NCBI GenBank assembly: GCA_964387645.1
Contig: CAYLYM010000085.1
Span: 1-17,007, forward strand
Direction of reading: 5' to 3'
Length of the DNA: 17,007 nt
Source: CAYLYM01 sp964387645
GTDB taxonomy: Bacteria > Calditrichota > Calditrichia > RBG-13-44-9
In this document: piece after piece, positions 1 to 6,582 of the stretch
Numbering within the stretch: position 1 is the stretch's first letter
Layout of the letters: every line of letters begins with the position of its first letter
The notes under the pieces: generated by a model
What the model saw: only the letters and a program-made list of their open reading frames with translations
What the model was told of the DNA's origin: nothing
Database searches by the model: none
Made by a program: the position numbers and the translations under genes

Positions 1-2
1 TG

Positions 3-116
3 CAAAAGGATGCGATGACGAACTTTGCCGTTTTGGTCTCTGTAGGATTCGGCGAAACTATGTCAAACCCTTTTCTGGGTTCGCAGTCCGAGTCGTCTCA
101 AAAATTACGGCTTTAA
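3..116 (+). CDS. Possible C-terminal tail of a gene entering from the left edge
   Basis: One frame is open from position 3 to a TAA at 114-116 and encodes 37 residues with no start codon of its own. I recognise no domain in it. A perfect 7-bp inverted repeat (TTAACGT 113-119, ACGTTAA 129-135, loop of 9) overlaps the stop and could mark a transcript end, but it has no strong T tract. The open frame could equally be chance, and the stretch could be part of a dispersed repeat. Confidence 0.2.
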   Translation, partial: QKDAMTNFAVLVSVGFGETMSNPFLGSQSESSQKLRL

Positions 117-135
117 CGTGTGCGCAGTACGTTAA
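113..135. repeat. Short inverted repeat
   Basis: TTAACGT and ACGTTAA are perfect reverse complements separated by nine bases that contain TGCGCA, itself a palindrome. The structure sits on the stop codon of the possible left-edge gene tail. It could be a weak terminator or a protein-binding site, and nothing in the sequence decides between these. Confidence 0.35.
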
Positions 136-272
136 CAAAATTTTCAATAACCGAAATATTAATGAAATTAAATACGCTTTCTGATTTAATGCGCATAACG
201 GGTTAGTTGCTATAAAATAAATTCAAATAGCCAGGGCTTTTCTGAGTCAATCAAATAATCGTTTGTGTTTTA
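136..272. other. AT-rich non-coding stretch upstream of the glycosidase
   Basis: I see no open frame of convincing length and no RNA gene here. It is most likely upstream DNA of the glycosidase gene. Confidence 0.5.
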
Positions 273-299
273 TTGACAAAATAATAAATTTAATACGAT
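273..299 (+). promoter_or_regulatory. Candidate sigma-70-type promoter for the glycosidase
   Basis: A perfect TTGACA (273-278) is followed after 15 bases by TACGAT (294-299), which matches the TATAAT box at four of six positions. The spacing is shorter than the ideal 17. Transcription would begin around 306 and leave a leader of roughly 55 bases before the preferred start codon at 362. The -35 box is good and the -10 box is weak. Confidence 0.35.
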
Positions 300-361
300 G
301 ATCAATTGTGAAAGAAACCTTTGCAAAGAACATGCAAAAAATCAAAATAAGGCAGAAGATT

Positions 362-3163
362 ATGAATGACAAGAAAAGCGCAACAGGTCTAAAGCGTCGG
401 GACTTTTTAAAGGGCATAGCAATTGGGGCAGGCGCAGCCGTACTGCCCATATCGTGCCGATCGCGGCGTCTGAGGGGTGAAAAAGAAGATCCTCTTTTTG
501 CCCAATTTAAAAATCCGCCGGCTCTGGCGCGGCCATTTTTTCGCTGGTGGTGGAACGGCAATCGTGTAACTGCTGAGGAGATCAGCAGAGAACTTAAACT
601 TATGCATGATGCCGGCGCCGGAGGCGTGGAGATCAACCCCATAGCCCTAGCAGACTATTATGGTGATCCGCCCATCCGCGCTCTGGAGTGGCTGAGCGAT
701 GAATGGAATCACCTTGTGAAACACGCTGTCGACGAGGCAAACAAATTAGGCATGCAAGTCGACCTCATTGTTGGCACCGGCTGGCCTTTTGGCGGTAAAT
801 TTCTCCAACGTGATGAAACGATTCAGGGACTTGAGCTTTCGCTGCATCCCCTGTCCGGTCCTTCCCGTTTTGACAAAATAATTTTCGATCCCTCGGATGC
901 TGATCGAGAAATCTTTTCCGTTTATCTCTATCCCCAACAACTGCAAAATATAGACAGCGGCATCGATCTTTCGGACAAAGTGCAGCTAGACGGACGTCTG
1001 ACATTTAAGGTACCGTCAGGAGATTACGAACTTTTTGTTGTGATCAAAAAATACCGTTTCCGACAAGTAGTGCACGGCGCACCAGGTGCCGATGGGCCGG
1101 TACTGGATCATTTTAATAAGAAGGCAGTAAAAAAGTATCTCCAACGCATGTCCTCGGCTCTGAATCCGATTTTTGGCGGCAAGCTAGGCAATGGCGTGCG
1201 AGCCATGTTCTGTGACAGTATTGAACTGAAGGGCGCAAACTGGACCGGCGATTTTGCACAAGAGTTTGAAAAACGACGTGGTTATGATGTTCGGAAATAC
1301 TTGCCCCTCATTCTGAGTAAAAAATCACTTACCGGACAACTTGCCGATACATTACGCCGCGTCCGTTACGATTATAGTTTGACGCTGGCAGAACTTTTCA
1401 TGGAACGATTTATTCTGACATTTAACGAATGGTGCCACGAAAATGGAACGCAAAGCCGCTACCAGGCTTATGGTTACCCCTGGCTTTACACGGACCTGCT
1501 GGATGGCTATCTTGTGCCAGACATTCCCGAAGGCGACCAGTGGCTGTTCAATGCCGGATGGGTAAAGCAAGCGGAAATAGATCAAATCAGATACTCCACA
1601 TGGAACAAGTATGCCTCTGCCGGGGCGCGTCTGTCTGGCAGAAAAATCACAAGCTGCGAAGCCATGACCAACACTTCTGGCGTGTTTCAGACTTCTCTGG
1701 AATATATCAAACAAGCGACCGATATTGATGTTATTACCGGCGTGAACAGTTTGGTGCTGCACGGCTTCAACTATTCCCCTCCCGAAGCGGGTTTTCCCGG
1801 TTGGATAAGATACGGGACATATTTCAATGAGCACAATCCCTGGTGGCCGTATATAAGATTGTGGATGGATTATGCAGCTCGCATGGGAGCTGTTTTTCAG
1901 GAAACGCAACCGGTAGCCGACATTGCCATTCTGGGACCGACGCTGGATGTATGGGGAGAGCATGGCCTCGACCGCACTCCGTGGATTTTAACGCCCAAAT
2001 ATTTGCACGCTTTGTGGCAGGCGTTCAATCATCACGGCTACTTTGCGGATTATGTGAATGCAACGGTGCTGCAAAAGGCGGACTTTGTGGATGGCAAAAT
2101 CCATTATGGCCCCATGAGCTACAAATTGCTTGTGCTCGCTCACGTGCAAACGCTACTGCCAGCGACGGCCAAAGCACTTTTACGTTATGCACAAAATGGC
2201 GGTAAAATTGTCTTTGCTGGAGCCGTCCCATTTCGTTCTCCCGGATTGATAAACAAAAACGAGAATGATCGGTTTGTTCAGAACACAATTGCCCGCTTGC
2301 TTGAAGAATTTCCCCAGACCACACAGGTCATCAAAGAACCAACTGATGATAATCTGATTGAATGGGCCGGGGAAATACCCGCACAATTTGCTGTACAGCC
2401 CTCGGTTCATATTTCCAATCCGGATAAGAAACTCTTTTTCATTCGCCACAAGTTCCGAAATCGCGATGTCTATTTTTTCAGCAATGCCGACCGGCATCGC
2501 GAAATTGAATTCGATGCCCGCTTTCCCACGGGCAATAAAACGCCCTGGCGCTGGGACGCAGAAACTGGAAAGCGCCAACCTTTTGCCTATCGAAAAAAGA
2601 GAAATGAGCTGAAAATACGTCTCGCACCCCTGGAATCGATGCTCCTCGTTTTTGAACCAAGATTAAAAGGGAAAACAACGCCAGCAGCAGCAGCAATAAA
2701 TCCCTATGATTCCCTGGAGCTAAAAGGGCCCTGGATGCTCGAGTTTTACCCGGTACAGGGCAAGACGTTCAAAAGAGAATTCCCCGTTCTGGTCGATCTT
2801 GGCCTGACGAAAGAGTTCAAAAGCTTTGCCGGAACGATCATCTATCGAATAGAGTTCAGCATCGAAAAAAATGATTATTATATCCTGGATCTGGGGCGTG
2901 TGCATGAAATTGCAGAGGTGAAAGTAAATGGCCGGAACCTTGGTGTGCGCTGGTGGGGACGACGACAATACGATATTCGCGGAATCTTAAGAAAGGGTCA
3001 AAATGAAATAGCGATAAAAGTTACAACGCTGCTTTTCAACTATTGCCGCTCTTTAAAAGAAAATACGGCGGCATTCGCCTGGGCCAATAAAGGGCACCAA
3101 AAGAAACCCCTTCCCTGTGGTTTGCTTGGTCCAGTGGTTTTGTTCAGGAATATTAAAGAGTAA
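362..3163 (+). CDS. Exported GH106-like glycoside hydrolase (putative alpha-L-rhamnosidase)
   Basis: The 933-residue protein resembles glycoside hydrolase family 106, whose characterised members remove alpha-L-rhamnose from plant or algal polysaccharides. I chose the ATG at 362 because it puts a twin-arginine signal at the N-terminus: RR at residues 12-13 in RRDFLKG, then a hydrophobic stretch ending at Cys32. The Cys suggests a lipoprotein, although Pro at -3 is not ideal for a lipobox. The frame is also open upstream to a GTG at 308. The catalytic part starts with the family-typical FFRWWWNGN (about 59-67). It includes a SCEAMTN segment, whose Glu matches a conserved GH106 acidic position as I recall it, followed by a GVNSLVLHG segment. 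A C-terminal beta-sandwich carries VNGRNLGVRWW and ends with a family-like GQNEIAIKVT strand. The gene looks intact and is richer in G+C than its neighbours, which suggests transfer. The exact substrate cannot be read from the sequence, and not all GH106-like proteins are rhamnosidases. Confidence 0.82.
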   Translation: MNDKKSATGLKRRDFLKGIAIGAGAAVLPISCRSRRLRGEKEDPLFAQFKNPPALARPFFRWWWNGNRVTAEEISRELKLMHDAGAGGVEINPIALADYYGDPPIRALEWLSDEWNHLVKHAVDEANKLGMQVDLIVGTGWPFGGKFLQRDETIQGLELSLHPLSGPSRFDKIIFDPSDADREIFSVYLYPQQLQNIDSGIDLSDKVQLDGRLTFKVPSGDYELFVVIKKYRFRQVVHGAPGADGPVLDHFNKKAVKKYLQRMSSALNPIFGGKLGNGVRAMFCDSIELKGANWTGDFAQEFEKRRGYDVRKYLPLILSKKSLTGQLADTLRRVRYDYSLTLAELFMERFILTFNEWCHENGTQSRYQAYGYPWLYTDLLDGYLVPDIPEGDQWLFNAGWVKQAEIDQIRYSTWNKYASAGARLSGRKITSCEAMTNTSGVFQTSLEYIKQATDIDVITGVNSLVLHGFNYSPPEAGFPGWIRYGTYFNEHNPWWPYIRLWMDYAARMGAVFQETQPVADIAILGPTLDVWGEHGLDRTPWILTPKYLHALWQAFNHHGYFADYVNATVLQKADFVDGKIHYGPMSYKLLVLAHVQTLLPATAKALLRYAQNGGKIVFAGAVPFRSPGLINKNENDRFVQNTIARLLEEFPQTTQVIKEPTDDNLIEWAGEIPAQFAVQPSVHISNPDKKLFFIRHKFRNRDVYFFSNADRHREIEFDARFPTGNKTPWRWDAETGKRQPFAYRKKRNELKIRLAPLESMLLVFEPRLKGKTTPAAAAINPYDSLELKGPWMLEFYPVQGKTFKREFPVLVDLGLTKEFKSFAGTIIYRIEFSIEKNDYYILDLGRVHEIAEVKVNGRNLGVRWWGRRQYDIRGILRKGQNEIAIKVTTLLFNYCRSLKENTAAFAWANKGHQKKPLPCGLLGPVVLFRNIKE

Positions 3164-3414
3164 ATTGTGTATCGAATCTAACCCAACAACTAAAGACCTG
3201 GCAGTCATCCGGTGTCTTACATTACGATTTTGTTGGCACCCCGAATGTTTGCCCTTTGGCGGACGCCTGATACTTGGCACTGTATTATTTTTATGGAAAT
3301 TATAACACCCAGTGTCCTTCGGACAACCGAGGTCGTTTATTTTTTCCTCAGTTTTTTAAGATCTGAAATCTTCTGTGTGTGCTATAATCCTGGCACTATT
3401 TCCGGCCCAATTGC
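3164..3414. other. Non-coding DNA between the glycosidase and the GDPD remnant
   Basis: No convincing gene is present. A small hairpin (TGTCC 3313-3317, GGACA 3321-3325) is followed after a gap by a T-rich stretch (3337-3346). It could end transcription of the glycosidase but is too weak to call as a terminator. Confidence 0.4.
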
Positions 3415-3780
3415 CTACATCTCCGACAGTACTTTTTTCAATCGATCCGGATAATTGGTAATGAGGACATCTACACCGAGGTCGATGAGTTTTCGCATTA
3501 TCTTTTCATCGTTTCCCGTCCATACATGGACTTTTTTCCTAACTTTTCTGGTTTTTTCAGAAATGCTTTATCGAACACTTTTTTATTATAGCTGAGGACT
3601 TCCTAATTGCCATTAAACACGCTCTCTGGATATTTCGTGGAAAAGATGAATCCTGTGGTCAGTTCCAGGGCTATTTGCTTAACTTTCAGGACCGAGCTAC
3701 TGTCGAAAGATGTAATCATGCAATCGTTGCCGAAATTCTCGGATCGAACGATACCAACTTTTTCGGCATTCCGATTCCAA
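3415..3780 (-). pseudogene. Decayed glycerophosphodiester phosphodiesterase (GDPD), C-terminal half only
   Basis: Read on the minus strand, this DNA encodes pieces that line up in order with the C-terminal half of GDPD proteins, which split glycerophosphodiesters into glycerol-3-phosphate and an alcohol. Frame one (about 3780 down to 3533) has NDCMITSFDSSSVLKVKQ and then LTTGFIFSTKYPE, matching the family's ITSFD and TGLIFS strands. It is interrupted by an in-frame TAG at 3603-3605. Frame two (about 3540 down to the TAG at 3415-3417) has KKVHVWTGNDEKIMRKLIDL and then GVDVLITNYPDRLKKVL, matching the family's HVWTVND and GVDGIITDYPDRL ends. The frames join at a run of six A on the coding strand (3532-3537), where one missing A would restore LGKKVHVW. 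The N-terminal half with the HRG catalytic motif is absent. The upstream limit is approximate. Confidence 0.75.
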
Positions 3781-4086
3781 ATTCCTAAAATTTCCTAAAG
3801 TTAAAGTGAAAGATTAAATGCTATAAAATGATATTGGTATATCGTTTTTCTAGAGCTACACTCAGATTTTGTATCCAATGAACGACTATTTTCAAAATCT
3901 GATAATTTTAAAGAAATTATATGTGGAGTATATAGCGAAAGCCATCCCCTTTCTACGATTAACTATGCTAAACACGATGATCTAAAAAAATGATGGCCAT
4001 ACCACAAAACTCATAATTATAAAAATATCAATAGAAATATATTTACATTTATCAGATTTTTCCAATGTAATATTTGGTATCCAAAC
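3781..4086. other. AT-rich non-coding stretch
   Basis: There is a short tandem of TTCCTAAAA-like units at about 3782-3800. A start-less open frame of 53 codons on the plus strand (3832-3993) has no recognisable family. The rest shows nothing that I can name. Confidence 0.4.
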
Positions 4087-4431
4087 TTATTCATTCTTTT
4101 CAATAATATTCCTGGCCACAAAGTAATATATCAGTAAGGCAATGCCAGGAAAGAGGAAAATGCATCCAACGGTTATTTCATTCCTCATACGCAATTCAGG
4201 TCCAAAAAGTTGGCCGAATAAAAAAGCCAAACCAATTCCCACTAGAACTAGCCCCCACTTAAGTGCAGATAACCATCCTTTTTGATCGATATTTGAGAAA
4301 AGATATTTAGCATCTTCGTCAATTTTACCCTGCTCAATAAGCTTATTGCGAACACGATTATCGGAAATAGTTTTAATCACGTATACGCAAGCGAAGAAAA
4401 AAGCGATGGGAATTAAGAAATCTAAATCCAT
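4087..4431 (-). CDS. Small three-helix membrane protein, DUF6249-like, divergent from the ECF sigma factor
   Basis: This encodes 114 residues if translation begins at the ATG at 4429-4431, which has AGGAG about seven bases upstream; an upstream ATG at 4467 is in frame but less likely. Three hydrophobic segments lie at about residues 5-22, 57-75 and 86-105. A charged loop between the first two includes RNKLIEQGKI, and WGLVLVGIGLAFLFG forms the second helix. This pattern resembles the DUF6249 family of small inner-membrane proteins, of unknown function and, as I recall, often encoded beside ECF sigma factors. Here the gene diverges from the sigma gene and is preceded by a promoter-like sequence that mirrors the one in front of the sigma gene. 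It is therefore probably a target of that sigma factor and possibly a modulator of the pathway. The family assignment rests on pattern memory alone. Confidence 0.7.
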   Translation of the reverse strand: MDLDFLIPIAFFFACVYVIKTISDNRVRNKLIEQGKIDEDAKYLFSNIDQKGWLSALKWGLVLVGIGLAFLFGQLFGPELRMRNEITVGCIFLFPGIALLIYYFVARNIIEKNE

Positions 4432-4487
4432 TATGGATCTCCTTATGTTTTTATTTGAACTTCTCAAATGTTATTTGCAATAAATAA

Positions 4488-4513
4488 GACAGACGAAAGA
4501 GAAAAATGTTGCA
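4488..4513 (-). promoter_or_regulatory. Predicted ECF-type promoter for the small membrane protein
   Basis: On the minus strand TGCAAC (4513-4508) is followed by exactly 16 bases and then TGTC (4491-4488). This fits the usual ECF promoter plan of an AAC-containing -35 and a GTC-containing -10. Transcription would begin near 4480, leaving a leader of about 50 bases with the AGGAG site before the start at 4431. The same two elements with the same spacing occur on the other strand. Confidence 0.65.
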
Positions 4514-4542
4514 GATTTTTTTACTCAAATTGCAACATTTTT
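4502..4542. repeat. Perfect 12-bp inverted repeat between the divergent genes
   Basis: AAAAATGTTGCA (4502-4513) and TGCAACATTTTT (4531-4542) are exact reverse complements separated by 17 bases. The inner part of each arm supplies the TGCAAC -35 element of the promoter pointing outward on its side. The symmetry therefore probably reflects two matched promoters rather than an RNA hairpin, although binding by a dimeric regulator is an alternative. Confidence 0.85.
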
Positions 4543-4556
4543 TAATTTTACCTGTC
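4531..4556 (+). promoter_or_regulatory. Predicted ECF-type promoter for the sigma/anti-sigma operon (autoregulation)
   Basis: TGCAAC (4531-4536) is followed by 16 bases and TGTC (4553-4556), with an A/T-rich spacer that includes a T run just after the -35. Transcription would begin near 4563, only about 12 bases before the ATG at 4575 and about 24 before the in-frame ATG at 4587. Autoregulation of ECF operons is common; here it is inferred from position and from the matched divergent promoter. Confidence 0.65.
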
Positions 4557-4574
4557 AATTAGATTGTCGGTATA

Positions 4575-5153
4575 ATGAACTTGCTTATGAAAAATGAAAA
4601 ATATCTAATCGAACAAATCCTTCGAGGCAACAAAGCTGCCTTTGGGCTCCTTGTTGATAAATATCAACCGCTGGTGGCTCACATTGTTTTCAGAATGGTT
4701 ACTAATTCTTCAGAAAGAGAGGATATTTGCCAGGATATCTTTTTAAAAGTATACCAAAACCTGAAAAAATTTCGTTTTGAATCAAAATTGTCGACCTGGA
4801 TTGCTCGCATCGCTTACAATACTGCTATTAATTATCTGGAAAATAAAAAAACTGAGTTTTTAGAAGATTTATCGCCAAATCAATTTTATTTAGAAAATTA
4901 CATTGATGGTCAAGAGCAACCATTATATATAGTCGAGACCCAGAATCAAAAGAATCTGCTCCATAACGAAATATTAAAATTACCAATTAAATATCGAATG
5001 GTCATTTCGCTTTATCATCTGGATGAAATGAGTTATGCCGAAATCGGCCAGATATTGGATATGCCAGTAGGTACCGTAAAAAATTATTTATTCAGAGCAA
5101 GGCAAATTTTAAAAAACAAAATTATTAAGCGATATCAGGCGGAGGAGATATGA
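4575..5153 (+). CDS. ECF-family RNA polymerase sigma factor
   Basis: The 192-residue protein has the two conserved parts of an extracytoplasmic-function sigma factor. Region 2 (about residues 14-92) starts ILRGNKAAFGLLVDKYQ and contains SEREDICQDIFLKVYQNL followed by STWIARIAYNTAINYL. Region 4 (about 133-185) contains the helix-turn-helix MSYAEIGQILDMPVGTVKNY. Such factors direct RNA polymerase to a small set of promoters when released from a membrane-bound anti-sigma factor. The next gene encodes that partner and overlaps the stop codon, so the two are translationally coupled. Neither the ATG at 4575 nor the in-frame ATG at 4587 has a clear Shine-Dalgarno site, so the start is uncertain by four residues. 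The promoter upstream is probably recognised by the protein itself. Whether this belongs to the RpoE/SigW-like majority or a narrower group cannot be told by eye. Confidence 0.93.
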   Translation: MNLLMKNEKYLIEQILRGNKAAFGLLVDKYQPLVAHIVFRMVTNSSEREDICQDIFLKVYQNLKKFRFESKLSTWIARIAYNTAINYLENKKTEFLEDLSPNQFYLENYIDGQEQPLYIVETQNQKNLLHNEILKLPIKYRMVISLYHLDEMSYAEIGQILDMPVGTVKNYLFRARQILKNKIIKRYQAEEI

Positions 5154-5665
5154 TGTCTGAACACATATCAGAATTTGAAATTCAACAATATTTAGATAAC
5201 AACCTCGACCAGGATGAAAAAAAAATACTTGAGGACCATCTGTCTATTTGTAGACAATGCCGAACAGTGGTTGAAAAATATAAGACCCTATATACTTTAT
5301 TAGCTGATGATACAGATATTCAATTATCAAACAATTTTACGCAACATGTCCTTCGTAACATTGAGCCACAGAGCATGACAGCAAGGAACAGGTTTTCCCT
5401 GGAATGGGGTCTTGGAATCATCGGAGTAATGGCGGGCCTGGGGATGACCTTCTATTTTTATGGAATACAATTAGCCAAAATAAAGATAGTGTCTTTTGGA
5501 GATATGACATTTCATGCTATCTTTTCCTTCTTCCAGAATTTCCAAATCATACTGTCTGTAATGGATTTCACCACCTGGGGTTCAATCATTTTTATCTTTA
5601 TTATCCTCCAATATTTCGACAAGATTGTTTTTAAGAAAAAATACCAGGTAGAACAAAAACTATAA
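5153..5665 (+). CDS. Membrane-anchored zinc-binding anti-sigma factor (ZAS domain)
   Basis: Of two adjacent ATGs (5150, 5153) I chose the second because GGAGG at 5141-5145 is better spaced from it; the first overlaps the sigma stop TGA by three bases. The N-terminal domain has the zinc-binding anti-sigma signature HLSICRQC, that is H-x3-C-x2-C with His29, Cys33 and Cys36, preceded by an acidic helix. Such domains hold the cognate ECF sigma factor inactive at the membrane. Two hydrophobic stretches follow, at about residues 84-102 and again near the C-terminus in WGSIIFIFIILQYF. This puts the zinc domain in the cytoplasm and a short segment between the helices. The C-terminal tail is short and basic. 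The tiny exposed loop leaves no room for a separate sensor domain, so the signal may reach it through another membrane protein. The divergent three-helix protein is a candidate. Confidence 0.85.
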   Translation: MSEHISEFEIQQYLDNNLDQDEKKILEDHLSICRQCRTVVEKYKTLYTLLADDTDIQLSNNFTQHVLRNIEPQSMTARNRFSLEWGLGIIGVMAGLGMTFYFYGIQLAKIKIVSFGDMTFHAIFSFFQNFQIILSVMDFTTWGSIIFIFIILQYFDKIVFKKKYQVEQKL

Positions 5666-5922
5666 ATAATTTACCATTCACTAAAAAGACTGATAAGAAA
5701 AATGACAACAATTTACCTTTAACACAAGGATTCCGTTTCCTCTGACAGCCCAATATATCTAACCAAATTAAATAGACATCATTAGGTGTGTTCTGAGTGA
5801 CCCTGATTCATTTTCGAGATGATTAAGAATTTTGCATATTTTTATTAAAGTCCCGCTAAATGGCCTATTTCTATTTTACGCTATTTTTATATTTGAATTT
5901 CAAACATATTTTACCGGAAAAA
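5666..5922. other. Convergent intergenic stretch
   Basis: The stretch is AT-rich and lies between the converging anti-sigma and hydrolase genes. I see no gene, and no hairpin with a T tract convincing enough to call a terminator. Confidence 0.4.
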
Positions 5923-6537
5923 TCAAAGAATAATCGGTAATTCAATACTCAAGGATGCGTCCCTTAATAAATTGAGTGTCTTTTGTTCCGAGAAATCCTT
6001 CGGCGTATATTCATTAGCGGACATACCCTCAGGAGGTTCTGGTAAAAGACCAACTCGCTGGTATGCTTCGGCTACCAATTCGCCACAAAATAAGCTGGGT
6101 AAATCTTCTACATTATTCCCCCACGGTCCATTATAAGCCAATTTCATAAATTTTATCAGGTCTTCCTTATAAGGTCGACTGCGTATTTCTTTTCTTAATT
6201 CCATCAATTTCTTTCTTGTTTCAGGATCTATATCCAAGTCTATCCCTATTAAATGTCGAATAGCAACTTCACCATCATACATGCGTAAACGCTCGCTCAA
6301 TAGTTCCAATTTAGCCCCATATTTAGCTTTTCCATCGATGGCATCTTTTAAACTCAATAGTGAGGTAGGCTCCCAGATAAATACTACATCATATTCCGGC
6401 ATTCTAAGGGCCATACTTACATGCGACCATTTACTCTTTGTAAACATCCTGATTAAATGACTTACTATACTCTTTCCAGAGAAGAGTATAATATCGCCCG
6501 TTCGAATTTTGTCTCGGATTTCTTCATAATGAGTCAT
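5923..6537 (-). CDS. Permuted papain-like cysteine hydrolase, YiiX/YebB-like (NlpC/P60 superfamily)
   Basis: The 204-residue protein begins at the ATG at 6535-6537, with AAGGAGG seven bases upstream; a longer in-frame start at 6564 lacks such a site. Its order of motifs fits the circularly permuted NlpC/P60-type fold. GDIILFSG comes near the N-terminus, then KWSHVSMAL with the likely catalytic His39, and late in the protein LFCGELVAEAYQRVG with the likely nucleophile Cys151. Members of this group are thiol hydrolases or acyltransferases acting on peptides or lipids, and few have known substrates. There is no signal peptide or membrane segment, so it should be cytoplasmic. It starts 45 bases after the sulfatase pseudogene on the same strand and could once have been transcribed with it, but it has its own strong ribosome-binding site. 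Both catalytic positions are present, so it is probably active. Confidence 0.72.
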   Translation of the reverse strand: MTHYEEIRDKIRTGDIILFSGKSIVSHLIRMFTKSKWSHVSMALRMPEYDVVFIWEPTSLLSLKDAIDGKAKYGAKLELLSERLRMYDGEVAIRHLIGIDLDIDPETRKKLMELRKEIRSRPYKEDLIKFMKLAYNGPWGNNVEDLPSLFCGELVAEAYQRVGLLPEPPEGMSANEYTPKDFSEQKTLNLLRDASLSIELPIIL

Positions 6538-6582
6538 GTTAATCCTCCTTAAATTTATATGCATTTAATATTTAATCTTCGT

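Noticed and set aside
1..116. A tRNA or other structured RNA, because of the AACCC...GGGTT stem at 66-82
   Set aside because: No cloverleaf, anticodon arm or T-arm pattern can be drawn around it.
3230..3292. TTGGCAC matches resembling the -24 element of sigma-54 promoters
   Set aside because: None has GC at the required 10-base distance from GG, and they lie in decayed DNA with no gene downstream.
3832..3993. A 53-codon open frame on the plus strand
   Set aside because: It has no start codon near its beginning, no ribosome-binding site and no recognisable family; chance openness is plausible.
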